Shown: positions 35,965 through 45,142, counted from the stretch's first letter. The stretch is 64,000 bases of DNA from CALHVX01 sp039198065 (GCA_039198065.1 JBCCTU010000002.1:434001-498000), one strand, 5' to 3'. A program made the numbers and translations. The notes: generated by a model from the sequence alone, not told the origin.

Positions 35965-35994
35965 CACTGCTGAACCAACCACTGCTGAACCAAC
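35965..35994. repeat. Perfect 15-nt tandem duplication upstream of the Mo/Sox operon
   Basis: The 15-nt unit cactgctgaaccaac occurs twice head to tail, 32-61 nt before the ATG of the first operon gene. In the direction of transcription it reads gttggttcagcagtg twice. It lies where a promoter or regulator site would be expected, so it may be a doubled operator half-site. It could also be a neutral slippage duplication. Confidence 0.6.
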
Positions 35995-36093
35995 CGTTGT
36001 GTCGAACAGAGACCTGATCCAGCGACGCGCTCAACGCCTTGCATAAGCCTGGCTTCCTTGGCGACAGATGTCGAGTCGTCGTGTTCTGAGCGG

Positions 36094-37743
36094 CTAGTTT
36101 TTGTTGCTGGCCGGATGGCGTTCGCGGCCAAGCAGTAAGGCGGGCAGCAGGCCAAGGCTCACGATGATGAGTGCGGCCGTAGATGCTTCCCGCAGGCGCT
36201 CATCGGCGGCCAGTCGGTACGTGCGGGTAGCCAAGGTTTCGAAATTAAAGGGCCGCAGGACCAGGGTTGCCGGTAGCTCCTTCACGACGTCGATGAACAC
36301 AAGCAGTGCGGCGCTGCCGAGCGCCGGCGCCAGTAGCGGCAGGTGGACGCGCCAGACGGTGGCGCGGTGGCTCATGCCGAGGCTGCGGCTGGCGGCATCG
36401 AGGTCCGGTGCGATACCGCTAAGCGCGCCGCTGAGGCTGTTGAATGCAGCGGTCAGGAACCGCGCGGCATACACCAGCAGCAGCGTCGTTACCGTACCGG
36501 TCAAGAGTAGCCGTCCGGGTTGCGCCGTGAGCGTGCTCCAGACGGCCGCTAGCTGCCGGTCGAGGGCCGTCAACGGTGCCAGTACTCCAATTGCCAAAAC
36601 CATGCCGGGCAGGGCGTAGCCCAGCGTGGCGAAGCGGACGACGCCGTTCAACGTTGGCCCGGGCCGTTGCCGTTGCGCATAGGCAAGGAGCAACGCTGCC
36701 ACGCACGCGACCGCGGCGGTGAGGGTAGCGACAAGTGCTGTATTGCCCACCAGCTCAGCAAAGCGGGGCGCCGGGAGCGGGTCGCCAACGGTGAACGTGT
36801 ACCAGCTGAGGGCGGCTACCGGGACGATGAAACCGAATACGCAGGGGATGAAGCAGAGCATCGGGGCAAGCAGCTGAAAGACCGGTCCACCTTGCGTCCG
36901 AACGAGCGGGATGGTGCTGCGAACGGGGTTGCTCGTTCGGCCGCGGCGCGAGACTTGTTCCAGCACGATCAACGTCAGCGCCACCAGGAACAGCAGTCCC
37001 GCCAGCTGGGTCGCCGTTTGCGCATCACCCATGGCAAACCAGGTGCGGAAGATGCCGTTAGTCAGCGTCGGGACGCCGTAAAATTCGACCACGCCGTAGT
37101 CGGCCGCCGTCTCCATCAGCACGAGCGCAAGGCCACCGGCGATGGCGGCTCGCGACAGCGGTAGGCTGATGCGCAGCGCGCGACGCCACTCACCGAGGCC
37201 CAGCGAGCGCGCGACCGCCGTGAACGACGCGGTTTGTTGTTCGAAGCTATTCAGGGTCAGGAGATAGATGTACGGGTAGAGCGTCAGCGCCAGTACCACC
37301 GCGGCCCCGGGAAGTGAGCGGATGGACCCGACGGGCCATCCGGCAAAGAGGTCCCCGGCTTCGAACAGATCGGCATAGACGTAGGCGACGACGTAGCCCG
37401 GGGCTGCGAGCGGCAGTACCAGGGCCCAGCGTAGCAGTCGTCGGCCAGGAAATTCTCGATGGGCAACGAGCCAGGCCGTGGGCACTCCAAGGAGCAGAGA
37501 CAGGAGCCCGACGCTGAGCAGCAGCGTGAGTGTGTTCACCAGATAGGTCGGAAGCACCGAGGTTGTGAGGTGGGACCAGCCCTGGGCGTTCGGGCTCAGC
37601 AGACCGAGCAGTACGTTGCCTGCAGGCAGCGCGATGGGCAGACACAGCACGACGGTAAGCCACAGCCAGCCGTTTCCATAGCGCGGGTTGAGGCGCAGCC
37701 GCCGATGCGGCGGGGGTGTGGCGGACATCGGCGATGATGACAT
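36094..37743 (-). CDS. ABC transporter permease, Fe(III)/FbpB-like (fused two-domain)
   Basis: A 549-residue protein with about twelve membrane helices in two BPD-type halves; the coupling-helix loops read EWRRALRISLPLSRAAIAGG and HRATVWRVHLPLLAPALGSA. This fused arrangement is typical of FbpB/ThiP-like iron or thiamine permeases. The ATPase gene is divergent, starting about 140 nt away. No substrate-binding protein gene is present here, so the substrate (iron is the usual guess) is open. Confidence 0.88.
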   Translation of the reverse strand: MSSSPMSATPPPHRRLRLNPRYGNGWLWLTVVLCLPIALPAGNVLLGLLSPNAQGWSHLTTSVLPTYLVNTLTLLLSVGLLSLLLGVPTAWLVAHREFPGRRLLRWALVLPLAAPGYVVAYVYADLFEAGDLFAGWPVGSIRSLPGAAVVLALTLYPYIYLLTLNSFEQQTASFTAVARSLGLGEWRRALRISLPLSRAAIAGGLALVLMETAADYGVVEFYGVPTLTNGIFRTWFAMGDAQTATQLAGLLFLVALTLIVLEQVSRRGRTSNPVRSTIPLVRTQGGPVFQLLAPMLCFIPCVFGFIVPVAALSWYTFTVGDPLPAPRFAELVGNTALVATLTAAVACVAALLLAYAQRQRPGPTLNGVVRFATLGYALPGMVLAIGVLAPLTALDRQLAAVWSTLTAQPGRLLLTGTVTTLLLVYAARFLTAAFNSLSGALSGIAPDLDAASRSLGMSHRATVWRVHLPLLAPALGSAALLVFIDVVKELPATLVLRPFNFETLATRTYRLAADERLREASTAALIIVSLGLLPALLLGRERHPASNKN

Positions 37744-37883
37744 GCCCCATTATCGGCCCCGAAGCACCCCACCAACAACGCCCGCCGTAGTGTCGGAGCA
37801 GCGCGGGTGCAGTGCGTTGCGTCAGCGTCGGGTGCCGGCAATACTGCCGCGCGAAATCTACCGGCACTGACGTTGACTGTTCT

Positions 37884-38921
37884 GTGGCACTGATTCTTTC
37901 GGCACTGGCCCATCGCTACGATTCGCAGACGGTGCTCGACGACTTCTCGTTAACCGTCGAACCGGGTGAGGTCGTCGCGCTGCTCGGCGCTTCCGGCAGT
38001 GGCAAATCGACGGTATTGCGACTCGTTGCCGGGCTGCTGCCGCTCCAGAATGGCGCGATTCGTTGGGCGGATACGGTGCTCGCGACTCCAGGGCAGGAGA
38101 TTCCTCCAGAGCGACGCTCCGTCGGTTTGATGTTCCAGGATCATGTGTTGTTTCCTCATCTAACCGCGGCGGACAACCTGGCGTTTGGTCTCGGCCACCT
38201 GCCTAAGGCCGATCGGCGGGAGCAGGTGCGCGGATGGCTCGAACGGGTTGGCTTAGCGGGGCTCGCTGAACGCTATCCGCACACGCTCTCTGGTGGCCAG
38301 CAGCAACGGCTGGCGCTCGCACGGGCGCTGGCTACGGAGCCGCAGGTCATGTTGCTCGATGAGCCCTTTGCCAACGTCGACAGCGCCCGGCGACGCGCAC
38401 TCCGCGAAGATGCGCGGCTGACTCTGAAGGCCGCCGGTGCGGCAACCATTGTCGTCACGCACGACCCGGACGAAGCGCTCGAACTCGCCGACCGTGTTGC
38501 TGTCCTCGAAGCTGGACGCATCGTCCAGTGCGGCGAACCCGAATCCGTGTGGTCGACCCCTGCGACCCTGGCGGTCGCTGAACTGTTTGGCGACAGCCAA
38601 CGGGTGCCCGTACGCCGGCAGGGTGCGCAGCTGCAATCCGCCTTTGGCGCAGTGACTGGCGTGGCCGGCGCCGCGGGTGCCTCAGACGGTGACCGGGCGC
38701 TGATGCTGGTGCGCGACGAGGCCCTGTCGCTGGTACCTGGTGCTGGGGCGCAAATCATTGATCACCGCTTTGCCAGTGGACGGACCGTAGCCGTAGTTGA
38801 AGCGGAAAACTGCCGTCTCCGGGTTCCGATCGCTGGACCCTCGGCCTTTCCCCTCGGAGGCCGCGCCAACGTCATCATTGATCCCCGCGGTGCGCGGCTC
38901 TACCCCGAGCCGGCGCGGTGA
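37884..38921 (+). CDS. ABC transporter ATP-binding protein, FbpC-like
   Basis: About 345 residues from the GTG at 37884, chosen because the conserved first strand (LILSALAHRYDSQTVL) begins there; the frame continues upstream without family similarity. Walker A GASGSGKST, signature LSGGQQQR, Walker B VMLLDEPFANVD and the switch histidine (VVTHDPDEAL) are present, with a C-terminal TOBE-like regulatory domain. It is the probable motor of the permease at 36094-37743, from which it diverges. GTGA overlap with the next gene. Confidence 0.9.
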   Translation: MALILSALAHRYDSQTVLDDFSLTVEPGEVVALLGASGSGKSTVLRLVAGLLPLQNGAIRWADTVLATPGQEIPPERRSVGLMFQDHVLFPHLTAADNLAFGLGHLPKADRREQVRGWLERVGLAGLAERYPHTLSGGQQQRLALARALATEPQVMLLDEPFANVDSARRRALREDARLTLKAAGAATIVVTHDPDEALELADRVAVLEAGRIVQCGEPESVWSTPATLAVAELFGDSQRVPVRRQGAQLQSAFGAVTGVAGAAGASDGDRALMLVRDEALSLVPGAGAQIIDHRFASGRTVAVVEAENCRLRVPIAGPSAFPLGGRANVIIDPRGARLYPEPAR

Positions 38922-39397
38922 ACATCTGGGTCGACGCTGACGCCTGCCCGAAGGCCGTTAAGGCGGTCCTGTACCGCGCGGCGAACCGTACCCAGACCCC
39001 CACGACGCTCATTGCCAACCATTATCTCAAGCCGCCGCCGTCGCGGTGGCTGCGTGCGCTGCAGGTGCCGCAGGGGTTTGACGTTGCTGACGACGAAATC
39101 ATTGGGCGGGTGGCTGCGGGGGATCTGGTCGTTACGGCCGATGTACCGCTGGCGGATGCGGTCATCGACCGCGGCGCGCTGGCGCTCAACCCTCGGGGCA
39201 CGCTGTACACGGCGGAAAACATCAAGGCCATCAAGGCGCGGCGCGATCATACGGAGACGCTCCGGGGTGCGGGCCTGGTGCAGGGCGGTGGCCCGGCTGC
39301 ATTGTCGAACGTCGACGTTCAGCTGTTCGCAAATGCACTCGACCGGCTGCTGACCCAGGCCCAGCGAGAACGTCCGCCAAGGGAGACGCAGGAGTAA
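38918..39397 (+). CDS. yaiI: YaiI/YqxD family protein (DUF188)
   Basis: A 159-residue cytoplasmic protein matching the DUF188 pattern throughout: IWVDADACPKAVK at the start, DVADDEII near the middle, LVVTADVPLADAVI and LNPRGTLYTAENI. The acidic residues resemble a PIN/NYN-like nuclease fold, but its activity is not established. GTG start overlapping the ABC ATPase stop by 4 nt; a downstream esterase gene starts 3 nt after its stop, so the three are co-transcribed. Confidence 0.92.
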   Translation: MNIWVDADACPKAVKAVLYRAANRTQTPTTLIANHYLKPPPSRWLRALQVPQGFDVADDEIIGRVAAGDLVVTADVPLADAVIDRGALALNPRGTLYTAENIKAIKARRDHTETLRGAGLVQGGGPAALSNVDVQLFANALDRLLTQAQRERPPRETQE

Positions 39398-39400
39398 TCG

Positions 39401-40120
39401 ATGAGTACGTTCCTACTCGTTCATGGTGCCTTTCACGGTGCCTGGTGCTGGCATCGGTTGATTCCAGAACTTGAGGCCCTTGGTCATCAGACCCGAGCCC
39501 TCGATCTGCCGGGGCACGGCGTCGATCGAACGGACCCGCGTACGGTGCAGCTCGCCGACTACACGGCCGCGCTCGTCGCTGCCGTGGATGCCATCGAAGG
39601 ACCGGTCTGTCTCGTTGGCCACTCCCTTGGCGGATTCGCGATTGCCTGCGCCGCGGAACAGCGCCCGGAGGCAGTGGAGCGACTGGTGTTTCTGGCGGCC
39701 TTCATTCCCGAGACGGGTGCGTCGCCGGCGGCGATGGCGCAGGCCACGGAACCGACCCTGTTCTCTCAAAATCTGTCGTTCCGCGACGGCGTGATGCACA
39801 TCGATCCGGCGGTCATCGAGACGGCGTTCTTCGCCGATTGTGATGCGGCCGTGGTTGCGCTTGCCCGCGGCTGTCTGGTGCCGCAGCCAGCGGCGGTTCT
39901 GCGCGGTGAGGCGGTGCTGAGCGAAGCGCACTTTGGCGCTGTCGCCAAGTCAGCCATCGTCTGCACGCAGGACGAGACGATTGCCATCGCCGACCAAAAG
40001 CAGATGAGCGAGCGAGCCGGCATTGGCGAGTGCATCGTCCTCGACAGCAGTCACTCGCCGTTCTTTTCACAGCCCCAGGCGCTGGCCACGCACCTGGATG
40101 CGATCGTTAGCTCTACCTAG
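39401..40120 (+). CDS. Alpha/beta hydrolase, plant-methylesterase-like
   Basis: A 239-residue hydrolase with the oxyanion string LVHGAFHGAWCW, nucleophile elbow GHSLGG (about residues 72-77) and a C-terminal histidine in DSSHSPFFSQP. This pattern matches the EstC/methylesterase/hydroxynitrile-lyase-like group. The substrate is probably a small ester. It follows YaiI by 3 nt and converges with the glycosyltransferase gene with an 8-nt overlap of the 3' ends. Confidence 0.87.
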   Translation: MSTFLLVHGAFHGAWCWHRLIPELEALGHQTRALDLPGHGVDRTDPRTVQLADYTAALVAAVDAIEGPVCLVGHSLGGFAIACAAEQRPEAVERLVFLAAFIPETGASPAAMAQATEPTLFSQNLSFRDGVMHIDPAVIETAFFADCDAAVVALARGCLVPQPAAVLRGEAVLSEAHFGAVAKSAIVCTQDETIAIADQKQMSERAGIGECIVLDSSHSPFFSQPQALATHLDAIVSST

Positions 40121-41210
40121 CTGCAGGAACAAGCACCTGGCGCCACCGGTGCAGCACCACCGCCTGGCTGAAGTCCGCCACGATGCGCTGCCTCGCCTCC
40201 GTACCCATACGGGTGCGGAGCCCGGCGTCGCTTAGCGTTTCCAGTGCAGACAGCAAAGCCTCCGTTGAGCCCGGTTCGATAACGCAACCGATTTCGTGCA
40301 ATAGCTCGGGAATGCCGCCTACCCGGGTGCCGATGCAGGGCACACCGCACGCCATCAGCTCGAGAAGGCTGTTTGGCATGCCTTCCCGATCCGATACACA
40401 AAGTCCGATGTCGACGGCGGGCAGCAAGTACTCAAGGGTCGCCATGGGCGGCAGCAGGCGGACCCGGTCCGAGACGCCGTGCTGGTTTGCCAGTTCGCGC
40501 AGGCGCCCCGCGTTACTGACCCGATCTCCGATACACAGCAGCTGTGCGCGAGGCAGCCGGGCGAGCGCGGCGAACGCCAGGTCGTGCCGCTTGACCGGGT
40601 GGTCGCGCCCGATCAGTCCCAGCAGCAACTGATCCCCACCGATACCTAAACGCTCGCGGGCCGACTGCCGCAACGCTTCATCCGGTTGGAAACGCTCGGT
40701 GTCGACGGCATTCGGGAGTACGTCGATGGCCCTGCAGCCGAAGCCTTCGGCAACGTAGAAGTCGCGCACGGCATTGGCGTTGGCGATTGCAAGGGGAATC
40801 GTCGACGACAGCGCGCGCGCTGCGCGAAACATGAGCCGGGACCGGGGCTTCGCAGGGGTCCCGGCGGTGCGAAGGTTCCATACCAGGCGTTCTCGGGGAA
40901 CGGTCATCGCCGTGAGCAGGTTGGCGATGTCGAGAAAGGAAACGATCCGATCAAAGCGATGGCCCTGGCGCCAGAGCCAGCCCGCACTCAGCAGTGCGCC
41001 GCGCACACCGCCGTGGGGGTTTGGGACACGTTCGATTGTCTCGCTGATGGGGTAGGCGTCGGAAGAAACCCCATCGAGGAGCAGCAGGCTAACGCGGAGC
41101 GTTGTATCCGCTGCAACGGCATTCATGATCGCCGCCGCCTGACGTTCCGTACCACCGGCCCGCAAGCTGGTCAGTACGAACAGGAGAGAGCGGCGGTTAT
41201 CGGCGGTCAC
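40113..41210 (-). CDS. Glycosyltransferase family 4
   Basis: A 365-residue GT-B glycosyltransferase. The N-terminal acceptor domain has TSLRAGGTERQAA; the donor domain has LLGLIGRDHPVKRHDLAF and the E-x7-E signature in REGMPNSLLELMACGVP followed by GTRVGGIPEL. It should transfer a sugar from a nucleotide donor to a lipid or surface glycan. GTG start. No other glycan genes lie beside it, so the product cannot be named. Confidence 0.88.
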   Translation of the reverse strand: MTADNRRSLLFVLTSLRAGGTERQAAAIMNAVAADTTLRVSLLLLDGVSSDAYPISETIERVPNPHGGVRGALLSAGWLWRQGHRFDRIVSFLDIANLLTAMTVPRERLVWNLRTAGTPAKPRSRLMFRAARALSSTIPLAIANANAVRDFYVAEGFGCRAIDVLPNAVDTERFQPDEALRQSARERLGIGGDQLLLGLIGRDHPVKRHDLAFAALARLPRAQLLCIGDRVSNAGRLRELANQHGVSDRVRLLPPMATLEYLLPAVDIGLCVSDREGMPNSLLELMACGVPCIGTRVGGIPELLHEIGCVIEPGSTEALLSALETLSDAGLRTRMGTEARQRIVADFSQAVVLHRWRQVLVPAAR

Positions 41211-41243
41211 AATGCACCGTCAGCGGCGATCGAAGCGCGGACC

Positions 41244-41664
41244 TTAACGCGGGGCAGCGGTGCTCTCCAGTAGCACTCTAGAGCCGGTAGGCCGCCTGCA
41301 CTGCCGCGCGAGCAGTTGCCGCCGCTCCGGGGTGCTCCGATCAAAGCTGTCGAGCTGCGCCTGATAAGGCTCAACCACGAATCGTTCCACGGCAACGATG
41401 GTTCCGCACACCCAACACGGTCTCACGAGTGCGGGAAAGCCCCCGAGAATCCAGCCGGAAAGCCGCCAGAGCGGTAACAGGCGAGTGTGTTCGCGCGTTG
41501 GCAAACATGCCTCGAAGAACGTTTTCGCCAGCGTGGTCTGACCGCAGCTCCGCACACTCGCGCCGACTCAACGCACGCGCGGAAAAGCGTGGGAACGGCA
41601 GGTCCCGTTCGTCGGCGGGTAACGACGCAGTTTGCATGTCGAGAAGAGTAGGTTGGTCCCACAT
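41244..41664 (-). pseudogene. Decayed Coq7-like (demethoxyubiquinone hydroxylase family) gene
   Basis: In the minus strand one frame carries ARALSRRECAELRSDHAGE, the start of the Coq7 di-iron domain (E-L-R-x-D/N-H-A-G-E). At about 41520 the match jumps to another frame: ACLPTREHTRLLPLWRLSGW followed by ILGGFPALV and GTIVAVERFVVEPYQAQLDS, the later part of the same family. Roughly 35-40 residues that should lie between, including iron ligands, are missing, and later di-iron residues look mutated (VVEPYQ where VDEHYQ is expected). A deletion plus frameshift has inactivated the gene. The call rests on remembered family motifs. Confidence 0.6.
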
Positions 41665-41677
41665 TGCACGATCGTAA

Positions 41678-41869
41678 ATGAGGCGCCCGGTGCGCAAGAA
41701 ACGTGACCTCCCGACGAAAACCTGTGTTGTGTGTGGACGGCCGTTTACCTGGCGTCGCAAATGGGCTGCGGTTTGGGACGAGGTGCTCTACTGCTCCGAG
41801 CGGTGTCGCCGACAGCGACGTTCCGCAACGTCTCAATCTGACGGTGGTTCCGAGGCGAAGAGTTCCTGA
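41678..41869 (+). CDS. DUF2256 zinc-ribbon protein
   Basis: A 63-residue basic protein. KRDLPTKTCVVCGRPFTWRR and VLYCSERCRRQR give four cysteines in a zinc ribbon, the whole being the DUF2256 family. It is often found near photolyase/cryptochrome-like genes, none of which is in this window. The gene starts 13 nt from the start of the decayed Coq7-like gene on the other strand, and its 3' end overlaps the next minus-strand gene by 37 nt. Confidence 0.85.
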   Translation: MRRPVRKKRDLPTKTCVVCGRPFTWRRKWAAVWDEVLYCSERCRRQRRSATSQSDGGSEAKSS

Positions 41870-42819
41870 TTCGCGCGCCGCAGGAACACCAGTCCAATGG
41901 CGGCGTTAAACAGCAAAAAGAAGTTGTGCTGGACGAAACCGAACACGGCCATCTCCGCTGTGTGGGCGGGAAATAGCGTTGGCCAGAGCGTCACGGCGAC
42001 GGCTCGGAAGGGTCCGGGGATGAGCGTGCTGAAAAAAATGACCGGCAGGAATCCCATCATGTCGGCGAGCGGAATGGCGACACCGAACAGGCCTGCCGCC
42101 TGCTGATAGACCCACACCGCAGCCAGGAGCGCCGGCGATCGCAGCAGCATGATGATCAGGTAGTGGCCGAGGGGCGCTTCGCGAAAAGACTTCAACAGCT
42201 GGGCTTGCCGCAGGCCAGCCCCCACCGACGATGACGATCGAAAGAAGGCTACCCAGGTCAGTAGGAATAGGGCCGCGCCCGCAGCGATCCAGGGGATCCA
42301 GTGAAACAGCGGCGGCAGGATGTCCCAGGCCATGAACACACCTACTGTTGCCCACACCAGCAAGTAAAAGAACTCGCAGAACATGATGAACAGCATGCTT
42401 GAGCCCACCTGCCAGGCCGGCACACGGTCCCGCCGGTTGAGGTACAGGGCCATAGCGCCTTTACCGACCTGCTCGTTGAGGATCGAGATGATGTAGGCGC
42501 TGGCACGCACCGGGAGCAGCCGCTGGTAGCCGATGTGCGTGTTGAACCAATTCACCACGCGCCACAGTACAGCGGTATCGATCACCAGGTAAAACAGTGA
42601 ATAGGGAACCATCAGCGCCAGCCAGGCGAACCAGTTGACGTCCTGAAACACCGCCGCGAGATAGCCGATCACCGATTCATCGGCTGGGGTTCGAGCCGCG
42701 ATGCGCGTGTACAGGTATGCGAAGCACGCCACCGTGATCACCCAGGGCAATAGTCGCTGCCAGACCGGCGCCGGTGGTCGGTCCGGTGGACCCTGAGTGT
42801 CCGGGTTTTGCTCGTTCAT
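41833..42819 (-). CDS. Multi-pass membrane protein, possibly flippase/LPG-synthase-like
   Basis: About 328 residues from the ATG at 42819 (MNEQNPDTQG); the frame is open to 42915, but that part overlaps the upstream stop region and lacks family character. Some seven to eight hydrophobic helices are evident. The segment SAYIISILNEQVGKGAMALYLNRR resembles the conserved part of lysylphosphatidylglycerol-synthase transmembrane/UPF0104-type proteins, but only weakly. It lies 34 nt downstream of an acyl-CoA dehydrogenase gene. Confidence 0.65.
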   Translation of the reverse strand: MNEQNPDTQGPPDRPPAPVWQRLLPWVITVACFAYLYTRIAARTPADESVIGYLAAVFQDVNWFAWLALMVPYSLFYLVIDTAVLWRVVNWFNTHIGYQRLLPVRASAYIISILNEQVGKGAMALYLNRRDRVPAWQVGSSMLFIMFCEFFYLLVWATVGVFMAWDILPPLFHWIPWIAAGAALFLLTWVAFFRSSSSVGAGLRQAQLLKSFREAPLGHYLIIMLLRSPALLAAVWVYQQAAGLFGVAIPLADMMGFLPVIFFSTLIPGPFRAVAVTLWPTLFPAHTAEMAVFGFVQHNFFLLFNAAIGLVFLRRANQELFASEPPSD

Positions 42820-42853
42820 CGGTGCGCTGCTGGCCGTGCCCCAGGCATCGCGA

Positions 42854-44020
42854 TCAGCGCTTGAGATCGAGCAGATCGCGGGCGACGACCCAGCGGTGAA
42901 TCTCGGACGGTCCATCGTAAATGCGCATGGTCCGCAGCTTGCTCGACATCATGTACAGCGGCCACTCTTTCGTCATGCCCATGGCACCAAAGGTCTGCAT
43001 GGCGTGATCGACGATCTCGTAGGCGGATTCCAGGGCGTAAAACTTGGCCATGGAAAAATCCGTGCGCGCGTTCATGCCCTGGTCTTGCTTCCAGGCGGTT
43101 TCGTAGGCCATCAGCTTGGATGCCCGAATTTTCGCGGCGGCGTCGGAGACCCAGTTCTGAATGGTCTGGCGGCTGGCGAGGGACTCACCGAAGGTGACGC
43201 GTTGCGGCGCGTACTCGCAGATCATTTCCAGTGCCCGCTCCGCCATACCGATCGCCCAGGCCACCATTTCCAACCGTCGGGTGGACAGTCGGACCTGCAT
43301 TGGCGCGAATCCTTTCCCTTCTTCGCCGAGGAGGTTCGCGTGTGGGACGCGGCAGTCTTCCAACGCAATCTCGTAGGTAAAGGTCCCGTCGATCATCGGT
43401 ATGCGGCGCAGGATGTTGAACCCCGGTGTGCCCTTATCAATGATGAAGGCGGACATACCGCCCCGGGCGCCCTTTTCTTTGTCTGTGATGGCCATGGTGA
43501 TGGTGAAGTCCGAATCGGCGGCGCGGCTGATCCAGATCTTGCGGCCGTTGATAACCCAGTCGTCGCCGTCGCGGCGCGCGTGGGTTTTCATACCGGCCGG
43601 GTCGGCCCCGGCGCCGGGCTCGGAGATGCCGATAGCGGAAACAAGGCCCTCTTTAACGTAAGGCTCGAGGTAGCGCGTCTTCTGATCGTCGTTGGCCGCG
43701 TGCATGAGCATGCGAAGGTTCGGGGAATCGGGGGGCAGGGTGTACTCGGTTACGGTCCGGCCCATCTCAATGTTGACGCCGAGGAGAGCGACGAACGGCA
43801 GATCGGATCCGCCGACTTCCTCCGGTGCGTCGAGACCCCAGAGTCCGAGCTCCGCGGTTTTAGCGTCGAGGGGCGCTTGTTCTTCCTTTGTGAGGTAGCA
43901 CCCGTCGCCGGCGGCATTGCGGGCCATGGTGACCTCCTCCAGGGGCATGAGCTCTTCACGCACGAAGCGTGCAACCATGTCTTTGAGCATCTGGTGCTCT
44001 TCCTGGAGTGCAAAATCCAC
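42854..44020 (-). CDS. Acyl-CoA dehydrogenase, ACAD10/11-like
   Basis: A 388-residue enzyme from the GTG at 44020, chosen because AGGAGG lies 5 nt before it. It has ISEPGAGADPAGM for flavin contact, TFGAMGMTKEWPL, and a C-terminus RIYDGPSEIHRWVVARDLL. An Asp replaces the usual Glu of the EGT motif, as in ACAD10/11-type dehydrogenases. It is divergent from a class II aldolase, a pairing that suggests shared regulation of a catabolic step. Confidence 0.9.
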   Translation of the reverse strand: MDFALQEEHQMLKDMVARFVREELMPLEEVTMARNAAGDGCYLTKEEQAPLDAKTAELGLWGLDAPEEVGGSDLPFVALLGVNIEMGRTVTEYTLPPDSPNLRMLMHAANDDQKTRYLEPYVKEGLVSAIGISEPGAGADPAGMKTHARRDGDDWVINGRKIWISRAADSDFTITMAITDKEKGARGGMSAFIIDKGTPGFNILRRIPMIDGTFTYEIALEDCRVPHANLLGEEGKGFAPMQVRLSTRRLEMVAWAIGMAERALEMICEYAPQRVTFGESLASRQTIQNWVSDAAAKIRASKLMAYETAWKQDQGMNARTDFSMAKFYALESAYEIVDHAMQTFGAMGMTKEWPLYMMSSKLRTMRIYDGPSEIHRWVVARDLLDLKR

Positions 44021-44325
44021 CCGGGCCTCCTGTTCACATCTGGTCGTCGGTCGCGGTAAAGCAGGCGCGAGATGGCGACCGGAGCCCAACGCGCGCGACG
44101 CGCAAGCATGGCGAAATCACTTCAGGATGTCGAATCTGTATCGGCCAAACCGCAACGTCTCGCGGACCTGGTCACAGACGCCGATACCGCCGAATCGGGT
44201 TCGGCCCCGGCGGGTTCTCGGGGCCGGTTGGGACTTGTCGACACATCGGGTGGGCGCTACCGTCTGAGTCAATTGCCAGCATGCTGGCACCGAACTGGCG
44301 ATCTAAACAGGTGAGGGGAAAGACC
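44021..44325. other. Spacer between divergent acyl-CoA dehydrogenase and aldolase genes
   Basis: About 305 nt that must hold both promoters. An 80-codon open frame (44072-44314, plus strand) crosses it but has no ribosome-binding site or family. I could not identify clear -35/-10 boxes on either strand. Confidence 0.4.
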
Positions 44326-45099
44326 ATGGCAGCGAATCCTGAGGTAGGGCTCGGCACGGTACGGGAGCAGGTCAGCGCAGAGGAGTGGCAGGTGCGCGTC
44401 GATCTCGCAGCGCTTTACCGGTTGGTGGCTATGCAGGGCTGGGACGATCTAGTGTTCACGCACCTTTCCGCCCGGGTGCCGGGGCCGGACCACCATTTCT
44501 TGCTCAACCCCTACGGCATGATGTTCGAAGAAGTCACGGCGTCTAGCCTCGTTAAGGTCGATGCCGACGGCAACAAGGTCATGAACAGCCCGTACGACAT
44601 CAATCCCGCGGGATTTACGATTCACTCTGCGGTGCACATGGCGCGCGAAGACGCGATGTTCGTCATGCACCTGCACACCGACGACGGTTGCGCCGTGAGC
44701 GCGCAGGCCTGTGGGCTGTTGCCGATCACTCAGCACGCCATGCAGCTTGGCGAACTTGCGTACCACGACTACGAGGGGATCGCGCTCGATCACGATGAAC
44801 GTGAGCGGATCATTGCCGATCTCGGTACCAAACAGTTCATGCTCTTGCGCAACCACGGCACGCTAACCGTCGGTCACAACGCCGAAAGCTGCTATCTGGC
44901 GATGTACTACCTTGAGCGCGCCTGCACCATGCAGATTAAAGCGATGGCCGGGGGGACGGAGCTGAACATGGCGCCGCAAGGTTCGGCTGCTAAAGCCGCG
45001 CAGCAGAGCGCCATCCTGTTCCAGGGCGATATCAAGGGATTGGCTTGGGAGCCGCTGCTGCGAAAACTCGATCGTCAGGATCCGAGCTTCCGCAGCTAA
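44326..45099 (+). CDS. Class II aldolase/adducin family protein
   Basis: A 257-residue protein from the ATG at 44326, preceded by GAGGGGAAAG. FTHLSARVPGPDHHFLLNPYG is the N-terminal signature; zinc ligands are probably the two histidines of MHLHTDDG and the His of LLRNHGTLTVG. Family members cleave or epimerise sugar phosphates or act on related carbonyl substrates; adducin-like members without known activity are common in bacteria. It diverges from the acyl-CoA dehydrogenase gene across about 300 nt. Confidence 0.88.
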   Translation: MAANPEVGLGTVREQVSAEEWQVRVDLAALYRLVAMQGWDDLVFTHLSARVPGPDHHFLLNPYGMMFEEVTASSLVKVDADGNKVMNSPYDINPAGFTIHSAVHMAREDAMFVMHLHTDDGCAVSAQACGLLPITQHAMQLGELAYHDYEGIALDHDERERIIADLGTKQFMLLRNHGTLTVGHNAESCYLAMYYLERACTMQIKAMAGGTELNMAPQGSAAKAAQQSAILFQGDIKGLAWEPLLRKLDRQDPSFRS

Positions 45100-45142
45100 G
45101 CCGAGACATCAGCGCCGCGGGCGGCTTCCATGCGGGCTCGCG

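Noticed and set aside
41678..41869. Photolyase/cryptochrome gene expected next to DUF2256
   Set aside because: The neighbouring minus-strand remnants match Coq7-like sequence, not a photolyase; no such gene is in the window.
42797..44059. 420-codon open frame on the plus strand opposite an acyl-CoA dehydrogenase
   Set aside because: Antisense shadow of a well-supported dehydrogenase; long only because of high GC.
44072..44314. 80-codon frame in the spacer between acyl-CoA dehydrogenase and aldolase
   Set aside because: No ribosome-binding site, no recognisable domain, and it would fill the region needed for two promoters.
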